Below are positions 1 through 6,122 of a stretch of 6,122 nucleotides of DNA, piece after piece (within the stretch, counting starts at the first letter, position 1; every line of letters starts with the position of its first letter). The DNA comes from Gemmatimonadales bacterium. Its GTDB lineage: Bacteria > Gemmatimonadota > Gemmatimonadetes > Gemmatimonadales > GWC2-71-9. Below the pieces are notes generated by a model. It was not told the DNA's origin. It worked only from the letters and a program-made list of their open reading frames with translations, and ran no database searches. Where the stretch lies: positions 1 through 6,122 of the forward strand of contig JABDII010000233.1 of assembly GCA_013003805.1 (NCBI GenBank). Direction: 5' to 3'. The position numbers and the translations under genes are program-made.

Positions 1-48
1 TTTCAGCCTTCTCGTGTGCTCGAGGCCGTCCAACGCGTCCTGGGCTAA
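1..48 (+). CDS. CheY-like response regulator, C-terminal tail only (partial)
   Basis: Reading from base 1, an open frame encodes FQPSRVLEAVQRVLG and stops at TAA 46-48. This matches the final helix of CheY-type receiver domains, where the conserved 'KPF' precedes a helix of the form 'xxxxVLEAVxxVLG'; here the Lys-Pro would lie just before the window and the Phe is the first codon. Receiver proteins of this kind accept phosphate from CheA, so the position directly upstream of the kinase gene fits. The stop is followed by one codon and then the cheA ATG in the same frame. Only 15 residues are visible. A free-standing CheY is the most economical reading, but a larger protein ending in a receiver domain cannot be excluded. 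The phospho-acceptor Asp and the start lie outside the window. Confidence 0.72.
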   Translation, partial: FQPSRVLEAVQRVLG

Positions 49-51
49 CCC

Positions 52-1932
52 ATGGATCGTGCCCGCTACACCGAGTTGTTTCTCAACGAAGGCCGTGAGC
101 ACCTGACGACCTGTTCGCAATTGCTCGTGCAGTTGGAACAGGCGCCGAAAGAGCTCGAGCCGGTGCACGGCTTGTTCCGGGCAGTCCATACACTCAAGGG
201 CATGGCGGCTACCATGGGGTACTCCCAGGTGACCGATCTCTCCCATCGCATGGAAAGCGTGCTCGACCAGGTGCGTCGCGGCGATCGGCGGGTGAGCGCG
301 GAGCTCATCGATGCCCTGCTCGACACGGTGGACGCCTTGGAATCCGGCATCGAATCCGCCGCCCTCGGGCACGATGCCGAACTGGATTTTCGGGAGGTGC
401 TCGCTCCGCTGCTCCCGACAGAGCCGCGCAAGCGCGTCCGGAAGCGAGCACCCGAGAAGGGATTGCCGCCTGCTCGGAAGCCGAAGCCCAGCACCGCTCA
501 GCTGGCCGTGCAAGTGGTCATCGACCCGAGGTCGCCGATGCGAGGCGCCCGCGCCGCCCTGATCTTGGAAAACATACGAGCACTCGGCCGGGTGAGCGGG
601 GTCGAGCCCCCATCGAGCGAATTGGAGCGCGACGTCTTCGCTGGCGAGTTCAGCTTTCAATTAGCGACGGATGCATCAGCCGAGGTCGCGGCCGAGAGCG
701 TCCGGAAGGTCGGCGATGTCCACGCCGTCAGCTGCGAGCCCGTGGCGCGGAGCACGCCCGCCGCGACCGGGGCGCGGGCCGGTGCCGTGGCTTCCCCGAC
801 GGTGCGGGTGGATCTTCGACGATTGGACACCCTGATGAATCAGGTCGGGGAGCTCGTCGTTGCCCGAAACCGACTCACGGCCCTCATCCCGCCTGGCGGC
901 GATGGAGAGGTCGTCGCCATCGTCGCCAAGATTGGGCGGCTGGTGACGGAGTTCCAAGCCGAAGTGATCCTGGCACGCATGACACCGGTGGCGGAGGTGT
1001 TCGAGCGGTTCCCTCGGGCCGTGCGCGACCTGGCCCGCGTCGTTGGCAAGGAAGTCTCCCTCGAGGTCGAAGGCAGTCATATCGAGGTCGATCGTTCGAT
1101 CCTGGATCAGATTGGTGAACCGCTGCTCCACTTGCTCCGGAATGCGGTCGACCATGGTATCGAGCCGCCTCAGGCGCGGAGCGAGGCGGGGAAGCCGCGC
1201 ATGGGACAGCTGTCCCTGGTGGCCTCGCGCGAGCGGAACAGTGTGGTCTTTCGGGTGACCGATGATGGACGGGGAATCGATCGCGCGGCGATTCTCCAGA
1301 AGGCCAAGCGTGATGGCGTGGTGGCCGAATCAGCGGAGGGCCTCGCGGACGAGCAGTTGCTCGACGTGCTCGGCCGCGCCGGCTTCAGTACCGCTGAGAA
1401 GGTAACGAGCGTCTCCGGACGCGGGGTCGGTGTGGACGTCGTGCTAACGCGAATCCGTTCGCTCGGCGGATCAGTGGAAATCCAGTCGGAGGCCGGACGC
1501 GGCACCGCCGTGATACTCCGTCTGCCGCTGACCGTGGTCCTCCTACGGGCATTGCTCGCCCGCGCGGGAGAAGAGCGATACGTCGTTCCCGTCACCTATG
1601 TCGCCGAAACCGTGTACGTCGACGGTCGATCATTGACGGAGCTCAATGGACGAGAAGCGGTGGTGCTGCGAGATGAGGTGATTCCCACCGTGCGGCTCAG
1701 AGAGTTGGTGGGACTGAATGGGAATGTCAGAGCGGCGACGCGCCAGCCATGTGTCGTCCTGGAAGTCGGCACCCGGCGGGTCGCGTTGGTGGTCGATGCG
1801 CTGCTCGGACAAGAAGAGATCGTGGTCGAACCCTTCGACCCCCCGAGTGGGACGCCGGCGGTCTTTAGTGGGGCGACCATCCTGTCGGACGGGGTGCCGT
1901 CGCTGATCATCGACGCTGCGGCGATCACCTAA
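52..1932 (+). CDS. cheA: Chemotaxis histidine kinase CheA (P1-P5)
   Basis: Cytoplasmic histidine kinase of a chemosensory pathway: it autophosphorylates and passes phosphate to a CheY-type receiver. All five CheA domains are visible in 626 residues, a normal length. P1 (about 1-120) carries the phospho-accepting His46 in the motif HTLKGMAATMGY. A strongly basic linker (about 121-148) leads to P2 (about 149-231), which resembles the Thermotoga-type receiver-docking domain. P3 dimerisation helices follow (about 250-312). P4 holds the ATP site: N box with Asn364 (LLRNAVDHGIE), G1 DDGRGID (404-410), F box GFST (444-447), G2 GRGVGVDVV (456-464) and G3 GRGTA (482-486). P5 (about 494-626) is the CheW-like receptor-coupling domain. 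There is no fused receiver. The start is fixed by an in-frame TAA two codons upstream. There is no clear Shine-Dalgarno sequence, so coupling to the upstream gene is likely. The downstream cheC gene suggests a CheC-type dephosphorylation branch. Confidence 0.97.
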   Translation: MDRARYTELFLNEGREHLTTCSQLLVQLEQAPKELEPVHGLFRAVHTLKGMAATMGYSQVTDLSHRMESVLDQVRRGDRRVSAELIDALLDTVDALESGIESAALGHDAELDFREVLAPLLPTEPRKRVRKRAPEKGLPPARKPKPSTAQLAVQVVIDPRSPMRGARAALILENIRALGRVSGVEPPSSELERDVFAGEFSFQLATDASAEVAAESVRKVGDVHAVSCEPVARSTPAATGARAGAVASPTVRVDLRRLDTLMNQVGELVVARNRLTALIPPGGDGEVVAIVAKIGRLVTEFQAEVILARMTPVAEVFERFPRAVRDLARVVGKEVSLEVEGSHIEVDRSILDQIGEPLLHLLRNAVDHGIEPPQARSEAGKPRMGQLSLVASRERNSVVFRVTDDGRGIDRAAILQKAKRDGVVAESAEGLADEQLLDVLGRAGFSTAEKVTSVSGRGVGVDVVLTRIRSLGGSVEIQSEAGRGTAVILRLPLTVVLLRALLARAGEERYVVPVTYVAETVYVDGRSLTELNGREAVVLRDEVIPTVRLRELVGLNGNVRAATRQPCVVLEVGTRRVALVVDALLGQEEIVVEPFDPPSGTPAVFSGATILSDGVPSLIIDAAAIT

Positions 1933-1937
1933 AGGAG
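1931..1937 (+). promoter_or_regulatory. Ribosome binding site of cheC
   Basis: The heptamer AAAGGAG overlaps the cheA stop codon (TAA 1930-1932) and sits 5 bases before the ATG at 1943. It is a strong Shine-Dalgarno match with normal spacing and supports the chosen cheC start. Confidence 0.8.
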
Positions 1938-1942
1938 AGCGG

Positions 1943-2563
1943 ATGGCCGATCAGCAAGAGTTCAAGAGTCTGGAAATCGACGCGATTCGCGAGGTGGCGA
2001 ACATCGGTGCCGGCCATGCGGCCACCGCACTGTCACAGATGATCGAGCAGACGGTCATGATCAGCGTGCCCGAAGTCACGGTCGTCCCGCTCGAGGATGT
2101 CGGCCACCTCGTAGGTCCCCCAGACGATGTCGTCGTCGGCGTCCTCATGCAGATGATGGGTGACCTGACAGGTCGCACGCTCCTCGTATTCCCCGAACCG
2201 GCGGCCAGGCACCTGTGCGACGTCCTGCTGCGTCGCCCCGCAGGGACGACGCAGGCCTTCGAGGAGATGGAGCAATCCGGCCTCAAAGAAGTCGGCAACA
2301 TCCTCAGTAGCGCCTACTTCAATGCCTTGAGTGATTTCATGGGGATGATGTTGTTGCCGTCGGTTCCGAGCTTGGTGATCGACTACTCTGCTGCCGTCCT
2401 GACGAGCACGACGCTCAATTTCGGCCAGGAACGTGACTTCGTATTCTGTGTGGAAACCGACCTGAAGATGCGCGACACCGAAGAGAGGGTGACTGGCCAC
2501 TTTATGCTGCTGCCCGACGTACCGTCTCTGCGTGCCATCTTCGACGCCATCCGCCTTGCCTAG
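1943..2563 (+). CDS. cheC: CheY-P phosphatase CheC
   Basis: Phosphatase of the CheC/CheX/FliY family, expected to dephosphorylate the CheY-type receiver and so reset the CheA signal. The 206 residues contain both copies of the family active-site signature D/S-x3-E-x2-N-x22-P. The first is Asp13, Glu17, Asn20 and Pro43; the second is Ser112, Glu116, Asn119 and Pro142. Two intact centres and a length near 200 residues point to CheC rather than CheX (one centre), and no FliN-like C-terminal domain is present, which argues against FliY. The protein is predicted cytoplasmic, with no signal peptide or membrane segment seen. It follows cheA by 10 bases with a good ribosome binding site. In characterised systems CheC is stimulated by CheD; no cheD lies in this window, although one could be nearby. 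Confidence 0.93.
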   Translation: MADQQEFKSLEIDAIREVANIGAGHAATALSQMIEQTVMISVPEVTVVPLEDVGHLVGPPDDVVVGVLMQMMGDLTGRTLLVFPEPAARHLCDVLLRRPAGTTQAFEEMEQSGLKEVGNILSSAYFNALSDFMGMMLLPSVPSLVIDYSAAVLTSTTLNFGQERDFVFCVETDLKMRDTEERVTGHFMLLPDVPSLRAIFDAIRLA

Positions 2564-2566
2564 CAG

Positions 2567-5284
2567 ATGGACGCTCCCGCGCTGTCCGAACGCGACCTCG
2601 CCATCCTCCGGTCCTTTGCCTCGCGCGTCGATCCCGCCGATGCCGGCGCTCGTAACAACCTCGGGGTGCTCTACTTTCGCAAAGGACTGATCCCGGAGGC
2701 CATCGCGCAGTTCTCTCACGCGCTCGAATTGGATCCAAAGATGCGTGTTGCGCAGGACAACCTGCGCATGGCCTTCCATGGGACAGGATACTACGATCGC
2801 CGAGTCACCGAACTCCGTGAGCATCTCCGGCGTGAGCCGGAAGAACGCGAAGCCCGCTGGGAACTGGGAAGGGTCTACGCCTCATTGGGACATCACGATG
2901 ACGCGGCAGCCGAGTTCGAAGCCCTGCTCGCGCGCTACCCGGACGACGTCCCTACGGTGGTGCAGCTTGGTCTGTGTGAAAAGGCGCGCGGGCGGGTGGA
3001 GCGAGCTGAAGAGTGGTTCACCCGCGCTTGCGCCCTCGATCGCGAGAGCTCGGTTGCCCGTTTCTACTTGGGAGAGATACTCTACAATCGAGGCCTGAAT
3101 GAGCAGGCCCTCACTGAGCTTACCCAGGCGGTCCAACTCAATCCCGACAATGCGGAGGCCCAGTACATCCTGGGTTTCGTGTACGGCGATCTGGGCCGGC
3201 ATGAAGACGCCCGGCGTGCCACCCGGCGGGCCATCGAGTTGAACCCGACGTTGGGTCGCGCCCAGGCCAATCTCTCGCTCCGTCCCGATGAAGGAGACGG
3301 CCGGGCACCCAGGGACACGGAAGGGAACGTGGAGGTGGGACTCGGGGTCGCCGAAGGAACGGCGCTCGCCCACTCCAATCTGGGATTGGCTTTTCGCCAG
3401 AAGGGCTATTTCGCGGAAGCGCTCCGAGAATACCGCCTTGCGTTGGAACAAGGCGAGGATCGTCAGCTGGTGCTTCAGGCGATGGCCGAGGTCTATCTCC
3501 TCAAGCGGGACCTGAGCGCTGCGCTGGAGTTGTACGATCGCTTGGTGGAGGAGTATCCCGACTCTCCCAAGCTATGGAACGAACGGGGCGTGTGTCTCCA
3601 GCAGGCCGGCCGCCGGGACGCCGCGATCGAGTCGTACAAGCGCGCCATCGGAGAGGACGAGGCCTATGCCCTAGCGTGGAATAACTTGGGTGTGGCGGAG
3701 GCTCAGGTTCCCGAACTGGAGGCGGCATCAGATGCGCTCCACGAGGCCCTGCGTCACAAACCCGACTTAGTGTCCGCGCGGTTGAACTTCGCACTGCTCT
3801 TGTTCCAGCGGCGTCGTTTCCAGCTGGCACTCGAGGCATTTCGCCGCGCGCTGACCGATGCGCCCGACCATGCGGTGGCCTGGAACGGCGTCGGACTGGT
3901 CCTCATGGAGCTCAAGCGGTTCACCGATGCCAAGAACGCCTTCTCCCGCGCGGTCGAAGCCGATCCGGATCATGCAGCAGCGCACTACAACCTCAGCTTC
4001 TCGCTCAGCCAACTCGGGGATTTTGATGGAGCGCTACGCGAAACCAAGCGGGCGCTCGAACTCGAACCCTATTACGTCCCGCAGAAATACGATCTCACGA
4101 TCGACCTTCAGTATGAACACCCAACGATCTCCGTCGCCCCGGTTCTCTCGGTGGAGGAAGCAGCAGCGGAGATGCCGGAGGACTTCGTCTTTGACGAGCG
4201 GCTCTTGGATGACCTCTTCGCCGAGTTGGCCCCGCCGGTGGAAGAAGCGGATGAGCGTGAAAGTGCTCCGGGACGCGACCTGTCGCTGGCACTGGCTCGC
4301 GACTACATCAGTAAGGGCCTCCTGGAGCTTGCCTCCGCGGAGTTGAACCGAGCGCGCAGACGCGGCGCGTCGGCCGCCCAGGCCGCGGTGTTGCTGGGGG
4401 ATATCTTCGCAAAGCGGGGGCTCCACGGTGAAGCGTTGGAACGGTATCGCGAAGCCAAGGACGTCGATCGTCACGATCTAGGCGCTTTGGTCGGGGAAGT
4501 CCAAATGCTGCTCGCCCTCGGACGCCTCGACGAGGCTGTCCAGGCGGCAACCGACCTCCAGCCGCGAGCTTCCGGAAATGTCGAGGCCCTCGTGGCCTGC
4601 GCCAAGGTCCGCGTAAGCGTGGGAGAGTTGGTCTCGGCGTTGGACTGTCTCAAAGAAGCCCAAACCGTTGCACCCGGTCGACCCGACCTCTATCAGCTCC
4701 AAGCCCAAGTGGCTGTCCGGCTCGGCGATCTCGAGGCCGCCGGTGATGCCTATGAGCGAGCGCTTACCCTGGATCCAAGCCTCGTCATGGTCTGGTATGA
4801 AGTGGGCCGGCTGGAGGAATCACGCGGTGACTGGGCAGCCGCGCGTGGGGCCTACTCCCGTGCCATCGATCTGCTGCCGACCTTCATGGATGCCGCCCTC
4901 GCCCTAGCCGACGGCATTCGGCGCCATGAATCGGCCCGACAAGCCGTGCTCTACCTCGTCGGGATCCTCGCACTGGAACCATATGACTTCGAGGCGTTGG
5001 TTCTCCTGGGCCGGAGCCTCTTCGATGACGGCCGTCCCGATCGCGCCATCGAGGCGTACGATCGGGTCCTCCGGTTCATACCCAACCATGCGGACGCCCT
5101 CTACTTCCGTGGGCTGGCACTCGAACGTGAACGTCGGCTGGCCGAGGCGGTCGAATCCTGGCACCAGGCCATCCAATCCAATCCTGCCGGCCAGTATGCC
5201 CAAGCGGCCCGCCTCCGGATGCGTTCGGCCAGGGATCTCTCCGAAATCTTCGACGAGCCTGGCGGAGTGAACCGTGGCGATTGA
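2567..5284 (+). CDS. Large cytoplasmic TPR-array protein (about 22 units)
   Basis: A 905-residue protein built almost wholly of 34-residue tetratricopeptide repeats, which form helical scaffolds for protein binding. Three blocks are visible: residues 26-228 (six units, the second degenerate), 264-503 (seven) and 571-874 (nine). A typical unit at 26-59 reads NNLGVLYFRKGLIPEAIAQF in its core. The blocks are separated by a Gly/charged insert (229-263) and an acidic linker (504-570) containing FVFDERLLDDLFAEL (540-554). There is no signal peptide, membrane segment or catalytic domain, so it is probably a cytoplasmic adaptor. The ATG lies three bases after the cheC stop with no recognisable Shine-Dalgarno sequence, which suggests coupled reinitiation; the next in-frame ATG would cut into the first repeats. 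It overlaps the next gene by 11 bases. Its partner is unknown; the operon suggests a Che component or the DUF4388 protein, but this is inference. I do not recognise a named gene. Confidence 0.9.
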   Translation: MDAPALSERDLAILRSFASRVDPADAGARNNLGVLYFRKGLIPEAIAQFSHALELDPKMRVAQDNLRMAFHGTGYYDRRVTELREHLRREPEEREARWELGRVYASLGHHDDAAAEFEALLARYPDDVPTVVQLGLCEKARGRVERAEEWFTRACALDRESSVARFYLGEILYNRGLNEQALTELTQAVQLNPDNAEAQYILGFVYGDLGRHEDARRATRRAIELNPTLGRAQANLSLRPDEGDGRAPRDTEGNVEVGLGVAEGTALAHSNLGLAFRQKGYFAEALREYRLALEQGEDRQLVLQAMAEVYLLKRDLSAALELYDRLVEEYPDSPKLWNERGVCLQQAGRRDAAIESYKRAIGEDEAYALAWNNLGVAEAQVPELEAASDALHEALRHKPDLVSARLNFALLLFQRRRFQLALEAFRRALTDAPDHAVAWNGVGLVLMELKRFTDAKNAFSRAVEADPDHAAAHYNLSFSLSQLGDFDGALRETKRALELEPYYVPQKYDLTIDLQYEHPTISVAPVLSVEEAAAEMPEDFVFDERLLDDLFAELAPPVEEADERESAPGRDLSLALARDYISKGLLELASAELNRARRRGASAAQAAVLLGDIFAKRGLHGEALERYREAKDVDRHDLGALVGEVQMLLALGRLDEAVQAATDLQPRASGNVEALVACAKVRVSVGELVSALDCLKEAQTVAPGRPDLYQLQAQVAVRLGDLEAAGDAYERALTLDPSLVMVWYEVGRLEESRGDWAAARGAYSRAIDLLPTFMDAALALADGIRRHESARQAVLYLVGILALEPYDFEALVLLGRSLFDDGRPDRAIEAYDRVLRFIPNHADALYFRGLALERERRLAEAVESWHQAIQSNPAGQYAQAARLRMRSARDLSEIFDEPGGVNRGD
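5264..5267 (+). promoter_or_regulatory. Ribosome binding site of the DUF4388 gene
   Basis: GGAG sits 6 bases before the GTG at 5274, inside the last codons of the TPR gene. It supports the GTG as the start, because the next in-frame ATG (codon 52) would delete most of the conserved N-terminal domain. Confidence 0.65.
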
Positions 5285-6122
5285 AGGGCCACTGAAGGAA
5301 CTCCACATCGACGATGTGTTTCAGCTGTTGGACCTGGGGCGCAAGACGGGCGTGCTTCGGGTCACATCCGATCTGCGCCAAAACGCCGGCACGGTGTTTT
5401 TCGAGAATGGGGCGGTTGTCGGTGCCATGATTGTGAGCAATCCGCATCCACTGGGCGAGCTCCTGATCCGGACCGGCAAGGTGTCCGAGGAAGCCGTCGT
5501 GCGTGCGCGGACCCTCCAAACCAGCCGGCCTGATCAGCGCCTGGGAGAACTCCTGGTGGAAATCGGCGCCATCTCACGTCGAGCACTCGATCGGAACATT
5601 CGCGCCCAGGTCGAAGAAGTCATCTTCGAATTGATGAGCTGGTCGGAAGGCTATTTTCGCTTCGAGGAAGGCGAGCCGGGGCAATCGCCGGCCGAGGCAA
5701 CCTTCCGCATTGCACCTGAGTCGCTACTCATGGAAGCCGCGAGGCGAATCGATGAGTGGGGCCGCATCGTCACGAAAATCCCCCATCAAGGCGTCGTCCC
5801 TGGGTTTAATCCGGATCAAATGAACGCGGCTGGGAGCCTGGAGCTGGTTCCGTTCGAGTGGGAAGTGTTGGCCGCGATCGATGGGACAGCCACCGTTCGC
5901 GAAGTGGCCGACCGGCTGCACCAGCCCGAGTTCGATGTGTCCAAAGCGATCTTCGGTCTCGCGTCGGCCGGAATCGTCATCATTCACGATGCCACAACCG
6001 ATTCCGGCAATGGTGCAGGTGGCGGCATCGAGGCCCTCACCGCCCAGGCCGACGATCACCTGGCAGCGGGGGATCTTGCCGGTGCCCACTTGGTGGCTCA
6101 GGATGCCGTCATGGCCTATCCG
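5274..6122 (+). CDS. DUF4388 (PatA N-terminal-like) protein with winged helix, 3' end missing
   Basis: The open frame starts at GTG and runs off the window after 283 codons, so the protein is incomplete. Residues 1-58 match the DUF4388 / PatA N-terminal pattern: an opening 'GPLKEL', then 'VFQLLDLGRKTGVLRV' and a 'VFFENGAVVGA' strand pair. Residues 60-119 hold two 30-residue copies beginning LGELL (60-64 and 90-94), like the helical motif at the end of DUF4388 and in MshEN-type domains, followed by 'LMSWSEGYFRFEEG'. Residues about 190-237 look like a winged helix (EWEVLAAIDG, then TVREVADRL, then LASAGIVII). From about 251 a helical hairpin resembling a TPR begins (DDHLAAGDLAGAHLVAQDAV). DUF4388 is found in cyanobacterial PatA and in signalling proteins of gliding and polarity systems; its biochemical role is not settled. 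The start overlaps the TPR gene by 11 bases and has a good ribosome binding site. The winged helix may bind DNA or protein; I cannot tell which. Confidence 0.85.
   Translation, partial: MAIEGPLKELHIDDVFQLLDLGRKTGVLRVTSDLRQNAGTVFFENGAVVGAMIVSNPHPLGELLIRTGKVSEEAVVRARTLQTSRPDQRLGELLVEIGAISRRALDRNIRAQVEEVIFELMSWSEGYFRFEEGEPGQSPAEATFRIAPESLLMEAARRIDEWGRIVTKIPHQGVVPGFNPDQMNAAGSLELVPFEWEVLAAIDGTATVREVADRLHQPEFDVSKAIFGLASAGIVIIHDATTDSGNGAGGGIEALTAQADDHLAAGDLAGAHLVAQDAVMAYP

Noticed and set aside
1..51. Possible promoter for cheA in the first 51 bases
   Set aside because: This stretch reads as the end of a receiver gene, and I see no convincing -35/-10 pair. Transcription most likely enters from upstream.
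676..1155. Antisense open frame (159 codons) inside cheA
   Set aside because: It covers the conserved P3/P4 part of CheA, whose sense translation is fully explained. The antisense translation is a by-product of codon bias.
2033..2824. Long antisense open frame (263 codons) across the end of cheC and the start of the TPR gene
   Set aside because: It lies opposite two well-supported genes, resembles no family I know, has low-complexity His/Arg/Gly-rich composition and is the kind of opposite-strand open frame expected from high-GC codon bias.
2731..4780. Recurring short DNA matches such as tggatccaa within the TPR gene
   Set aside because: They encode the recurrent Leu-Asp-Pro at the end of TPR units. 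They are explained by the protein repeat and are not a DNA-level repeat element.
5724..6089. Antisense open frame (121 codons) opposite the DUF4388 gene
   Set aside because: The + strand frame has clear domain patterns throughout this stretch. The antisense product shows no recognisable motif and no convincing start context.

Overview
The window is a compact, GC-rich stretch (estimated at just over 60% G+C by eye) in which essentially every base is coding on the + strand. It reads as one operon segment of a chemosensory (Che-type) signalling system. The order is: the last 15 codons of a CheY-like response regulator (1-48), a full-length CheA histidine kinase (52-1932), a CheC phosphatase (1943-2563), a very large all-TPR protein of 905 residues (2567-5284), and a DUF4388 (PatA N-terminal-like) protein that runs off the right edge (5274-6122). 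Gaps are 3, 10 and 3 bases, followed by an 11-base overlap. This tight spacing implies a single transcript and translational coupling. I see no promoter, terminator, RNA gene, mobile element or CRISPR array, and no non-coding stretch longer than 10 bases.

The first three genes form a recognisable biochemical core. CheA (P1-P5, with the phospho-accepting His46 and all ATP-binding boxes) would phosphorylate the upstream receiver protein. CheC, with two intact phosphatase centres, would remove the phosphate. The kinase has a Thermotoga/Bacillus-style P1 and P2, and the phosphatase is CheC rather than CheZ, so this is the non-enteric form of the pathway. No receptor, CheW, CheR, CheB, CheD or flagellar gene is visible here.

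The last two genes are not standard chemotaxis parts. The TPR protein has about 22 units in three blocks, separated by a short insert and an acidic linker, and has no signal peptide, so it looks like a cytoplasmic scaffold. The DUF4388 protein has the PatA-like N-terminal domain, a 30-residue tandem 'LGELL' motif, a probable winged helix and the beginning of a TPR-like hairpin. DUF4388 proteins are associated with signalling, polarity and gliding in some bacteria. Together these two genes suggest a non-flagellar output for the pathway, but that is inference.

Organism: the codon use, the CheA/CheC type and the DUF4388/TPR partners suit a high-GC, deep-branching Gram-negative lineage. Gemmatimonadota is my first guess, with Myxococcota, Methylomirabilota and Nitrospirota as alternatives. 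The sequence alone does not settle this.
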